Below are positions 56,358-64,000 of a stretch of 64,000 bases of DNA, piece after piece. The notes below the pieces were generated by a model. The model was given only the letters and a program-made list of their open reading frames with translations. It had not been told where the DNA came from and made no database searches. Source of the DNA: Xenorhabdus thuongxuanensis (GTDB taxonomy: Bacteria; Pseudomonadota; Gammaproteobacteria; Enterobacterales; Enterobacteriaceae). Position 1 is the stretch's first letter. Every line of letters starts with the position of its first letter. Location: positions 62,001 to 126,000 of the forward strand of contig NZ_MKGR01000006.1 of the NCBI RefSeq assembly GCF_001908095.1, read 5' to 3'. The translations under genes were made by a program, and so were the position numbers.

Positions 56358-57215
56358 TTAATTTGAAGAGTTATATAATTTTTCTAATTTATCTATATTC
56401 CTCTCGTTAGTTAATTCAAATAATTCTTCTAATGTTGAAACATTGTGTTCTACATTTATAAGAGATTTTTCATTGTAAATTTTTTCTGCAGTTTTTTTCA
56501 TACTGTAAATAGAACTCCTGATGAGATGATTCGCCCAGATTAAATTATCAATACCATGATAAATAAACTCTGAATATCTTGTATTGTAATATTTTGTTGG
56601 AACTGCAAATAGAGGTAGCTTTCCTCCCCAATGTTGAGAAAATTCAAATACTTCAATTGCAGTGTTTTTCTTTGAGTGAATAAGAATAGCATCGGCACCT
56701 GCTTGCCTATATGCTTCAGCTCGCTCCAAAGCTTCTGTCATAGGTTTGCCGGAAATTAACGCTTCCACTCTAGCGACCAGTGTGAAATTACTTCCTCCTT
56801 CATCCTTAGCTGCTTTGATTTTATTACAAAATTCTTCAATGGGTGCGAGTTCCTGCTTTTCGCCGATGAAAGAATTTATTTTGGGAAAAAGTTTATCTTC
56901 AATACACAGGGCATTGATAGAAATTTGAGTGAGCTTTTTTACAAAGCGTATTACATTTAGATAATTACCAAATCCTGAATCACCGTCAACTAGTATTGGA
57001 ATATTAACATTGTCTGACATTTGCTCTAGTGCACTGAGCACTTGTGTCCACGAAGCTTCATTACGATCAGAAAGCCCCATTGAAGCGCTAATAGAAAGCC
57101 CCGATGCCCAAATAGCTTCAAAGCCAGCCTGTTCGACAATTTTTGCACTTAATCCATTATGTGCTTCCATAAATTGTGTTTGTTTTTTGTTTTTTAATCT
57201 TTCTTGAATATTCAT
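56358..57215 (-). CDS. phosphoenolpyruvate phosphomutase
   Basis: A 285-residue PEP mutase of the isocitrate lyase superfamily, forming the C-P bond by turning PEP into phosphonopyruvate. The diagnostic motif EDKX5NS is exact (EDKLFPKINS, residues 106-115). Other active-site parts match: WASGLSISASMG with W36/S38, D50, VDGDSGFGN with D77 and D79, VARVEAL arginine and ILIHSKK histidine. The motif separates it from methylisocitrate and oxaloacetate lyases. It is the defining gene of the cluster, in the middle of an unbroken leftward run. Confidence 0.95.
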   Translation of the reverse strand: MNIQERLKNKKQTQFMEAHNGLSAKIVEQAGFEAIWASGLSISASMGLSDRNEASWTQVLSALEQMSDNVNIPILVDGDSGFGNYLNVIRFVKKLTQISINALCIEDKLFPKINSFIGEKQELAPIEEFCNKIKAAKDEGGSNFTLVARVEALISGKPMTEALERAEAYRQAGADAILIHSKKNTAIEVFEFSQHWGGKLPLFAVPTKYYNTRYSEFIYHGIDNLIWANHLIRSSIYSMKKTAEKIYNEKSLINVEHNVSTLEELFELTNERNIDKLEKLYNSSN

Positions 57216-57286
57216 TATTACAACTCCTAGATTATGGCTTATCTGTTATTTTTTTAGTTACATTTAATAATGATTAACTAATATGT

Positions 57287-58216
57287 TTATTTTAAAATTT
57301 TCTCCTCTAGAAATTGGATGATTAGATCAGAAATTTTTTCTTGTGATTCATTTGTCATCGCACCAATATGTGGCGTACCAATGAAATTATCTAAAGTGAA
57401 TAATGGAGAGAATTGACCTTCACGTTCGAAAACATCACTGGCTGCACCATAAATATCTCCATTAACCAGCGACCGATAAAGGTCTTGTTCAGAAACCACA
57501 CCACCTCTGGCAACATTGATCAAAATTGATGTTGGTTGCAAATAGCATAGGTTATTTTTGTTTAGTAGATTTTTTGTCGATTCAATGTATGGACAACAGA
57601 CGACTAGTATGTCGTTAAATGCCATCAAAACATCAAGGTTATCAAATAAAGTGATACCTTTTGTTTTCAGATCAGCTGCACGTTCTGCGGTGTAATGAGA
57701 AACTGTACAAGAAACCTGCATGTCATATCCTTTGGCAATGCGGGCAATTTCTTGTCCTATACTACCAAAACCGATCAGTCCTAAACTTTTATTGGTCAGC
57801 TCAAAGCCCATCAGTAGTTTTTTATTCCAAATGTTGGCTTCTATTTCTGTACTTGCATGTTTTATATGACGAAAAAGACAATGTATTAAGCCAAAGCTGA
57901 GTTCTGCTACAGCTCTGGAATTAGTGCTCGGTGTGTTGTAAAACAAGATATCTGTCTCACGTAAAGACTGTAGATCGATGTTATCGACTCCTGTCCCAGC
58001 TCGTATAATTGCCCGTAAATGCTTTGCTTGCTCAATAAATTTACTGCTTACTTGTGCCCCACTGCGGAGTATTAAGACGTCGTATTTTTTAATGCAATCT
58101 ATTAATTCTTGTTGTGTAATGGGATGTTTTATCGTAACGATAAAGTTCTTCTCCATATAATTTCTTAATTTTATATGGATGGGATCTACAATTAGGATTC
58201 TCAATTTAGAGGCCAT
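57287..58216 (-). CDS. D-2-hydroxyacid dehydrogenase (phosphonopyruvate reductase candidate)
   Basis: A 309-residue NAD-dependent D-2-hydroxyacid dehydrogenase of the 3-phosphoglycerate dehydrogenase type, without an ACT domain. The NAD motif is IGFGSIGQEIAR near 149; the catalytic triad is R237 (NVARGGVV), E264 (DVFERE) and H283 (TPHIGAM). Its start overlaps the ArgC-like stop. Reduction of phosphonopyruvate to phosphonolactate is the obvious chemistry next to PEP mutase; from memory such a step occurs in an actinomycete pathway (valinophos), which I cannot check here. Confidence 0.88.
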   Translation of the reverse strand: MASKLRILIVDPIHIKLRNYMEKNFIVTIKHPITQQELIDCIKKYDVLILRSGAQVSSKFIEQAKHLRAIIRAGTGVDNIDLQSLRETDILFYNTPSTNSRAVAELSFGLIHCLFRHIKHASTEIEANIWNKKLLMGFELTNKSLGLIGFGSIGQEIARIAKGYDMQVSCTVSHYTAERAADLKTKGITLFDNLDVLMAFNDILVVCCPYIESTKNLLNKNNLCYLQPTSILINVARGGVVSEQDLYRSLVNGDIYGAASDVFEREGQFSPLFTLDNFIGTPHIGAMTNESQEKISDLIIQFLEEKILK

Positions 58217-59273
58217 AGCGTGTTAATCCTGTGGATTCTTTGATATTTAGCATGAGGTTCATATTTTGAATGGCGGTTCCTGCTGCACCTTTGACTAAAT
58301 TATCGATGACGCTGACAATACGTAATTCACGGGTTTTTGGGACGATATCAATAGAGATATGGCAGGAATTTGAACCAATGACTTTGGCAAGTTGAGGATA
58401 AATACTGTAATCCTTTTCAATACCTTGAGAACCTTGATTTAATCCAATAATAGAAACAAATTGATTAGCTTGATAATAGGTTTGTAAATACTTCAGAATC
58501 TGAAACCTGTCATATCTTATTTCGGTATTTAATTTCATGGCTTGTACCATGAAAATGCCTCTGGCAAAATTTCCATGTGAAGTAATTAATGAAATATTTG
58601 CTAGTTTCCCCGTGGTTTCTTTAATAATATTTTCTATTTCATCAGTATGGCGGTGGCCATTGAGGGAATAGGCTAGCATGTTGCCAAACTGATTGTAATG
58701 AAGTAATTCTTTCTTATAAGAACTTCCGGCTCCTGAAGTTCCGTTAACGGCACTAATAAAAATTGTGTCGGTATTTATTATATTTTCTTTAATCAGGGGA
58801 ATCAAACCACACAAAGCTGCATTGACATAGCATCCAGGATTAGCAATATAGTGACTTTTTTTGATAATTTCTCTGTATTCTTCAATATAACCGTAAGTGA
58901 ATTTCTTTTGTAATTCCTTTGCTCCATGTGGTCTTCCATAGATTTCTTCAAAATGAGCGGGATCCGTAAAGCGGAAGTCAGCACCTAAGTCAATGATCTT
59001 GGCATTGGTATGGCTGAAGGAGAGGGCTACAGCATGTGATTCACCAGATGGTAAGCAAAGGAATATAACATCAGGCTCTACATGTTGTATTTCTTCTAAT
59101 GTATATGTTTTTTTAGCAATGCCTATTAGATTAGGATGTAACGATTCAAGATCGATATTCATTTCTCGAGAGATGGGATAAATTTCTTTCACATAGGGGT
59201 GGGAAGTTAATAAACGAATAACTTCACATCCAGTCCAACCTGTTGCGCCGATAACAAATACTGTAATTTTCAT
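58206..59273 (-). CDS. ArgC-like acyl-phosphate reductase
   Basis: A 355-residue homologue of N-acetyl-gamma-glutamyl-phosphate reductase. It has the NADP motif VIGATGWTGCEVIRLL, the catalytic cysteine C148 in ANPGCYVNAAL, SGAGSSYKKE and the catalytic histidine of GHRHTDEIE (207-209). No other arginine gene is near; instead it is fused into the phosphonate operon by overlaps on both sides (4 bases with the Zn dehydrogenase, 11 with the 2-hydroxyacid dehydrogenase). It probably reduces the acyl phosphate made by the PGK-like kinase to an aldehyde. Confidence 0.87.
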   Translation of the reverse strand: MKITVFVIGATGWTGCEVIRLLTSHPYVKEIYPISREMNIDLESLHPNLIGIAKKTYTLEEIQHVEPDVIFLCLPSGESHAVALSFSHTNAKIIDLGADFRFTDPAHFEEIYGRPHGAKELQKKFTYGYIEEYREIIKKSHYIANPGCYVNAALCGLIPLIKENIINTDTIFISAVNGTSGAGSSYKKELLHYNQFGNMLAYSLNGHRHTDEIENIIKETTGKLANISLITSHGNFARGIFMVQAMKLNTEIRYDRFQILKYLQTYYQANQFVSIIGLNQGSQGIEKDYSIYPQLAKVIGSNSCHISIDIVPKTRELRIVSVIDNLVKGAAGTAIQNMNLMLNIKESTGLTRYGL

Positions 59274-60277
59274 TCTAAATGTCCTATTGATTCAATTAAT
59301 ACTTTTCCGTTTGAATATCCAGTAAGCATGTAATCTTTAAGCTTATTGAAATGAATTTTAGTAGTAATTATTTTTTCTAATTTTGAGCGCTTGGCTGTAG
59401 CGTTATTCAGAATGTCAACAGCTTTGTGTAAATCATCGGGAATACTTAGGAATGAACCACTGATTTTTAATTCCTTGCGTACAATAATATTCATGTCAAA
59501 TTGGCTGATAGTGTCAAAATATGAAATTAACAATATAGTACTGCCAATGGCCATTAGTCGAAGTATTTGGCTGAAATTCAATTGACTTCCACCTGCGACA
59601 ATCATTATATCAAAGTGATTTTTTGTTAATGCGGCGTATTCATCAATTGTGGTGAATCCGAGTCCTGCAACAAAATCTCGTCTGGTTGGATTTTTTTCTA
59701 CGAAAACTATATCGCAGGCACCGTAAGTTTCCTGACAGACAATGGCACTTAGCTGACCCATTGCTCCTGCACCAATAATTAATATTTTTGTCGTAGGAAT
59801 AATACTAACTTTGTTAACTGCATGTATAACAATGCTAAGAGGTTCAGCGAGAACGAATAAATGTGAATCTGAATCATCAGGAAGAGATACTAATGAACTG
59901 TGATGAACAACCATGTGTTTAGAGAATGCACCACCACTACCTGCGGTATTATAAGTGATCTTTTTTAAACAGTGATTATAACGTTTAATCTGACATAATT
60001 CACAATTCCCACAATAACCATAAGATAGTGCTGTTACGAGTTGTTGGTCTTTAAATCTTGAAATATTGTTGGTATTTGTTACTCTGCCAATAAATTCATG
60101 ACCAAGAATGGCTGGATATTGTTTGTAAGGGTGATTTCCGTGGAGAACCATATAATCTGAACCACAAATAGTTGCTTGTTGAATTTCCAGTAATAAAAAA
60201 CCAGGTTTGAGTTCGGATAGAGATTCTTGTTGATAAGATTGATAGTCTTTTTCTATGCATATTAGAGAATAATTCAT
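59270..60277 (-). CDS. zinc-dependent alcohol dehydrogenase
   Basis: A 335-residue MDR-family dehydrogenase of the threonine/sorbitol dehydrogenase type. Catalytic zinc ligands are C38 and H60-E61 (GHEF); the structural zinc is held by C89, C92, C95 and C103; the NAD motif is LIIGAGAMGQLSA. Both ends overlap neighbours by four bases, so translation is coupled. Its substrate could be a phosphono-aldehyde or 2,3-dihydroxypropylphosphonate. Confidence 0.88.
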   Translation of the reverse strand: MNYSLICIEKDYQSYQQESLSELKPGFLLLEIQQATICGSDYMVLHGNHPYKQYPAILGHEFIGRVTNTNNISRFKDQQLVTALSYGYCGNCELCQIKRYNHCLKKITYNTAGSGGAFSKHMVVHHSSLVSLPDDSDSHLFVLAEPLSIVIHAVNKVSIIPTTKILIIGAGAMGQLSAIVCQETYGACDIVFVEKNPTRRDFVAGLGFTTIDEYAALTKNHFDIMIVAGGSQLNFSQILRLMAIGSTILLISYFDTISQFDMNIIVRKELKISGSFLSIPDDLHKAVDILNNATAKRSKLEKIITTKIHFNKLKDYMLTGYSNGKVLIESIGHLE

Positions 60278-61434
60278 GATTTTTTCCCTGAGTAATTAAT
60301 AGCCAATAGATTTATTACCTCGTTACCTATTTTATTTACTAAAGGATCATTGATAATATTGCCTTTTATCCTTTTTGAAATATCTGTTGGTGTCATATCT
60401 AACATTTTTAGTGTATCTATCAAAGTATTTAATTTTAATTTTCTGAGTATTTTTTCAACGTATTTATTTAGTGGCATACCTTGCGTAATATTGTTGGGTA
60501 AGGGTTTTTCGACATGGTATTCAATCAAGAATTTTATCCACTCTGGATAAAATGCGGCCAAACCAGCACCATGAGATAATTTATATATAGGAGATAAGGC
60601 TTGTTCAAATCGATGAGGTAAACAAGTACTGTTATGGCAAACGCAGATGCCTCCCAATAAAGCAACATAAGCGATATCATCGTAAAATTGATCGTCAATA
60701 TTACCTTTGGCGTATTTATCTACAATATTATTAATTAAAGATAGTGCTTCTAAGGCGAATAATTCAATAAACCTGTTTTGCTTAACGGCTTGAATAGCTT
60801 CAAAAGCATGAGTAAAGCTATCGAATATCGTTTCGCGTAAGACATTATCAGGTAATGTATGACCCAGAGTCGAGTCAATCAGGGCGATGTCTGGAAAAAT
60901 AGCCCTTCCTCGGACACCATCTTTATTACCATTACTACTATCTAGAATGATTGCACCTTTGGTTACCTCTGAACCTGTTCCAAATGTGGTGGGAACTGCG
61001 ATATGAAATAGCTTTTTGTTCACGTGTTCAAAGGTACTACCGACTAAGGTTTCAAGTTGTACTGATTCATCGACACAGATTGAAGCAGCTTTACCTAAAT
61101 CGAGAATGTTTCCCCCACCCACTGAAATCAGAGAATCAAAATTTTCACTGGATAAACGTTTTTTTATTTTCAACAATTCTTGAGTTGATGCTTTGGTATG
61201 ACTTTCTATAATATAAGGAGTTATTTTTATTCCTGTTATTGAATTTATTTTGTTAAATAAGCTCATCAGAGTTGGTAATCGTTCTAATGTCCCTTGCGAA
61301 ATAATTAATAAGGTTTTAGTAAGTTTGTTTTCTTTAAGATATAGGAATAATTTTTCTAATGAGTGCTTTTCGAAAATTATTTTTGTTGGCAAGTAAAATG
61401 ATATGCTGTAATTGTTTTTTGATATTGTATTCAT
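60274..61434 (-). CDS. iron-dependent (group III) alcohol dehydrogenase
   Basis: A 386-residue Fe-ADH. The nucleotide loop is SVGGGNILDLGKA; metal ligands appear intact as D205 and H209 (FDSFTHAFEA), H274 (LPHRFEQ) and H288 (LSHGAG). Some phosphonate pathways use this family (PhpC type) to reduce phosphonoacetaldehyde. It is the first gene of the operon. I start at MNTISKNN, preceded by GAGGG, not four codons earlier. Confidence 0.88.
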   Translation of the reverse strand: MNTISKNNYSISFYLPTKIIFEKHSLEKLFLYLKENKLTKTLLIISQGTLERLPTLMSLFNKINSITGIKITPYIIESHTKASTQELLKIKKRLSSENFDSLISVGGGNILDLGKAASICVDESVQLETLVGSTFEHVNKKLFHIAVPTTFGTGSEVTKGAIILDSSNGNKDGVRGRAIFPDIALIDSTLGHTLPDNVLRETIFDSFTHAFEAIQAVKQNRFIELFALEALSLINNIVDKYAKGNIDDQFYDDIAYVALLGGICVCHNSTCLPHRFEQALSPIYKLSHGAGLAAFYPEWIKFLIEYHVEKPLPNNITQGMPLNKYVEKILRKLKLNTLIDTLKMLDMTPTDISKRIKGNIINDPLVNKIGNEVINLLAINYSGKKS

Positions 61435-61776
61435 GCCTGCCCTCATAATTTTTAATGTTAGTGTAAATAAAGTTAATTACCATAATTAGTAATTCTTAGT
61501 GAAGAGTAATAATTTTTATTTATATTAGTACTACGCTTTATTTTTTATTTTTTGGTAAGTGTGTTCTTTTTTTACTAAATTTATAATTGTTGCTGAGTGT
61601 TTAAGAGGTTATTTCTCTTAAGTTATACCATGTTGTTTTTTTGTTTCAATGTTGATTTGAAAAAAAATCATATTTTTTCTTCATGTTTTTTATTTATATT
61701 TTTTATATTTTGTTTTTGTTTTATTTTAATATATCCAATAGATTTCTGATTTTATACTAATCGCCATTGAAGATGC
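61435..61776. other. AT-rich promoter region of the phosphonate operon
   Basis: About 340 bases, strongly AT-rich with long T tracts (61620-61730), between the divergent Fe-dehydrogenase and the transposase remnant. It must contain the operon promoter; AT content of this kind suggests H-NS silencing. No regulator gene or operator is recognised. Confidence 0.5.
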
Positions 61777-61800
61777 TTGATTTCTTATCCAAATCAGATC

Positions 61801-62674
61801 ATGCTTGCAACCATGAAAATTCCTCTGACACCAAAACAAAAACGCGCCCTTGAATTGATGCATGATACCACGCGTGACAGTCGAGTCTGTGATCGCATCA
61901 AGGCCGTGCTTTTGGCCTCCGAAGGCTGGACAGCTCAGATGATAGCCCAGGCCTTGCGTATTCATGAAAGTACGGTCAGCCGTCACCTAAAAGATTTCAT
62001 CGCTCAGGAAAAGCTGACGCCGGAAAATGGGGGCTCTGAAAGCTGTCTCTCTGCCGAACAACCCGCTGACCTGATTGAATATTTGACCACCAATTTGATG
62101 CATACCACAACCCAAATTGTGGCCTATGTCCAGGCACGTTGGCAGGTGTCTTTCAGCGTGGGCGGCATGACGAAATGGCTTCACCCCAGGGTTTCAGCTA
62201 TAAAAAGCCAAAGGGAGTGCCTCATAAATTCGATGCGGATAAACAGCAGCAATTTATTGATGACTACAAGGTGCTGAAAGACAGGGCGGCTCAGAATGAA
62301 CCGATCCTGTTTATTGATGCGGTGCATCCTTCACAGTCCACAAAGCTCAGCTATGGCTGGATGAAAGCAGGGAAAAATCAGGTAAAAGGGGTTGAAACCA
62401 CCGGCAGTCGTACCCGTCTCAATATTCTGGGCGCGCTGAATTTACAACGGATTGAAGACCCGTGATCCGTGAATATCCAGGTATCAATGCTGAAAATATT
62501 GCATATTTCTTCGGTGCGCTCCGGGAAACTTACCCGCTTTCGCAAAAAATCCACCTCATTCTGGATGGAGCGGGTTACCACCGAGCCGAGTTGGTGAAAG
62601 ATATTGCGTATGTCCTTAATATTGAATTGCATTACCTCCCGCCTTACAGCCCAAACCTCAATCCGATAGAATAA
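61801..62674 (+). pseudogene. IS630-family transposase, twice frameshifted and truncated
   Basis: The N-terminus holds a helix-turn-helix (RVCDRIKAVLLASEGWTAQM, STVSRHLKDFIAQEKL). Near 62185 one base is lost (WLHP.. shifts to QGFSYKKPKGVPHKF) and near 62460 another (RIEDP-stop, continuing VIREYPGINAENI). The DDE residues lie in LFIDAVHPSQ, LILDGAGYHRA and LPPYSPNLNPIE. It stops right after the glutamate, five bases before hpaC. Inverted ends are not recognised. Confidence 0.88.
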
Positions 62675-62678
62675 TACT

Positions 62679-63197
62679 TTAAACGGTGGTAGCTACGGTT
62701 TTATCTATCACTGGATGAAAACTACGCTTAAAGTAAATAAGCCCATGACCTTCTTCACAAACAATAATTTGTTTTATTTCTACTAGATATACATAGTGAG
62801 TACCGACTTCCTGTACTTGCTTAATACATCCCTCTAAATTGGCGAGTGTCCCTTGTAGCAAGGGTTGTCCCAGTATGCCAGTTTTCCAGATATCCCATTT
62901 AAAGCGCTCTTCCATGCTGATACCAGTCATGCCAGCAAAATGGCGTGCCATCAATTCCTGTTCATGATTCAGGATATTGACACAAAGATGGCCATTTTTC
63001 TGAAATACCGGATTCATGGCGCTATTGCGATTAATACATACCATTAGAGTCGGAGGCGTATCTGTCACAGAGCACACCGCCGTTGCAGTCATACCACAGC
63101 GCCCCGCAGAACCATCCGTGGTGATGATATTCACCGCCGCAGAAAGGCTTGCCATCGCATCCCTGAAACGCAAGCGATGTTTATTTTCTACAGACAT
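62679..63197 (-). CDS. hpaC: 4-hydroxyphenylacetate 3-monooxygenase, reductase component
   Basis: A 172-residue flavin reductase that supplies FADH2 to HpaB. It is close to E. coli HpaC: RLRFRDAMASLSAAVNIITT, GMTATAVCSVTDTPPTLMVC, ILNHEQELMARHFAGMTGIS and HGLIYFKRSFHPV. It lies 21 bases downstream of hpaB in one operon; its 3' end abuts the transposase remnant. Confidence 0.95.
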   Translation of the reverse strand: MSVENKHRLRFRDAMASLSAAVNIITTDGSAGRCGMTATAVCSVTDTPPTLMVCINRNSAMNPVFQKNGHLCVNILNHEQELMARHFAGMTGISMEERFKWDIWKTGILGQPLLQGTLANLEGCIKQVQEVGTHYVYLVEIKQIIVCEEGHGLIYFKRSFHPVIDKTVATTV

Positions 63198-63218
63198 AAT
63201 AGGCCTCCTACTACTGAT

Positions 63219-64000
63219 TTATTTCAGCAGCTTATCTAACAGGTTAATATCACAGTTATTGTGTAAGTGGGGACGGGTCCAGCCATTCACATCATAGTCA
63301 GAAAGACAGCGATCCACCAATTCTGTCATTTTTTTCATATTGCCGGAGCCATAGGCGTGACGCAGACATTGTAGGCGAATTTCGTCCTGACTGCCGGCAT
63401 AATTAATTTCGTATAATTCATGGCGACCACCGAATTCACTGCCAATGGCATCCCACATTAATTTCAAAATCTTGATTCGTTCCACATGGTCAATCCCATT
63501 AGAGCCACGGACATATTTTTCAAGATACTTATTGATCTCTGGATTATTCATGTCACGTATACTGGATGGCAGATAAATCAAACCGCTGGTGACATTGCTT
63601 TCAATAATATTTTTGATTTTTGTGTAAGCCATGGGAGCCATCACGCGATAAGTTTGAATGGCTTGGGTATCGGGCAGATAGGCGCCATTTTCCCATTGCT
63701 TGGCTTCTGCCCACATCGCATCTGTCAGTGACCAAAACAAATTGCGCCATGCAACGACTTCTCCCAGATCGGCCTGAACACCGCGGAATTCCACCACGCC
63801 AGTGCATTCAAGGCTTTTTTGCAACAATGCCGTAATGAAATCCAGTTTAACGGCAAGGCGTACGCAAGCTTGCATGGGAAATAGCCGCGCAAAACCACTT
63901 TGCACTGCCCAATTACGGGCTCGATCAAAATCGCGATAAATTAACACATTTTCCCACGGAATTAATACCTTATCCATCACCAGAATGGCGTCATTTTCAT
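63219..64000 (-). CDS. hpaB: 4-hydroxyphenylacetate 3-monooxygenase, oxygenase component (partial)
   Basis: The C-terminal roughly 260 residues of a FADH2-dependent phenol hydroxylase; the 5' part lies beyond the window. Recognisable segments are MDKVLIPWENVLIYRDFDRAR, SGLIYLPSSIRDMNNPEI and EFGGRHELYEINYAGSQDE. With HpaC it ortho-hydroxylates 4-hydroxyphenylacetate or related phenols. The ATG at 63980 is internal, since coding continues to the window edge. Confidence 0.93.
   Translation of the reverse strand, partial: ENDAILVMDKVLIPWENVLIYRDFDRARNWAVQSGFARLFPMQACVRLAVKLDFITALLQKSLECTGVVEFRGVQADLGEVVAWRNLFWSLTDAMWAEAKQWENGAYLPDTQAIQTYRVMAPMAYTKIKNIIESNVTSGLIYLPSSIRDMNNPEINKYLEKYVRGSNGIDHVERIKILKLMWDAIGSEFGGRHELYEINYAGSQDEIRLQCLRHAYGSGNMKKMTELVDRCLSDYDVNGWTRPHLHNNCDINLLDKLLK

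Noticed and set aside
56358..57215. Could be methylisocitrate lyase or another isocitrate-lyase-superfamily enzyme
   Set aside because: The exact EDKX5NS motif and the matching tryptophan, serine and aspartate positions are specific to PEP mutase, and the neighbours fit phosphonate chemistry.
58206..59273. argC of arginine biosynthesis
   Set aside because: No argB, argH or argE is near, and the gene overlaps two dehydrogenase genes of the phosphonate operon. The fold and catalytic residues are ArgC-like but the context argues for another substrate.
1..64000. CRISPR array
   Set aside because: No regularly spaced direct repeats were seen anywhere in the window.

Overview
The window looks like a chromosomal segment of an enterobacterium of the Xenorhabdus/Photorhabdus type (Morganellaceae). 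This is inferred from moderately AT-rich DNA, housekeeping proteins very close to those of E. coli in similar local gene order, and insertion of accessory blocks between short syntenic runs. No species call is possible from the sequence alone.

Layout. Positions 1-12 kb are conserved backbone: ybaK, ybaP, copA/cueR (divergent, with a clear CueR-type promoter), ybbJ-qmcA, cnoX, ybbO, and tesA overlapping ybbA-ybbP. From 12 to 21.3 kb lie an MFS transporter, a decayed outer-membrane-barrel gene, a riboflavin-synthase-family paralogue, purEK with a PurR box, lpxH, ppiB, cysS, ybcJ, folD and tRNA-Arg(TCT). From 21.35 to 34.75 kb a defective lambdoid/HK97-type prophage sits in the 3' end of that tRNA gene, bounded by 47-bp direct repeats. 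It has lost most replication and tail genes through deletions that fuse unrelated genes. It also carries a 1.5-kb internal inversion that splits the portal gene; reversing it on paper restores the portal frame. It still has intact capsid, tail-fibre and integrase genes and likely cargo: a Tad2-like (DUF2829) protein, an HTH/ImmA-IrrE protease with a DUF4411 PIN protein, and a tRNA-Phe-like gene. A broken second integrase and a MepB-family gene follow (34.9-36.5 kb).

From 36.6 to 49.6 kb backbone resumes: mltD, gloB, yafS, rnhA, dnaQ, tRNA-Asp, a GNAT gene, tktA, epd-pgk-fbaA and dtpB.

From 50.0 to 61.4 kb, ten genes on the minus strand form the most interesting region, a candidate phosphonate biosynthesis operon. 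It encodes a PEP mutase with the diagnostic EDKX5NS motif, a D-2-hydroxyacid dehydrogenase, a phosphoglycerate-kinase paralogue, an ArgC-like acyl-phosphate reductase, a class III aminotransferase, a large FAD/NAD(P) protein, a zinc and an iron alcohol dehydrogenase, a PdxH-like flavoprotein and a LysE/RhtB exporter. No phosphonopyruvate decarboxylase is visible. A coherent hypothesis is: PEP to phosphonopyruvate, then phosphonolactate, then its acyl phosphate, then the aldehyde, then 3-amino-2-hydroxypropylphosphonate and/or 2,3-dihydroxypropylphosphonate. N-oxidation could follow, giving a fosmidomycin-like scaffold. The window ends with a frameshifted IS630-type transposase and hpaC/hpaB (hpaB runs off the edge).
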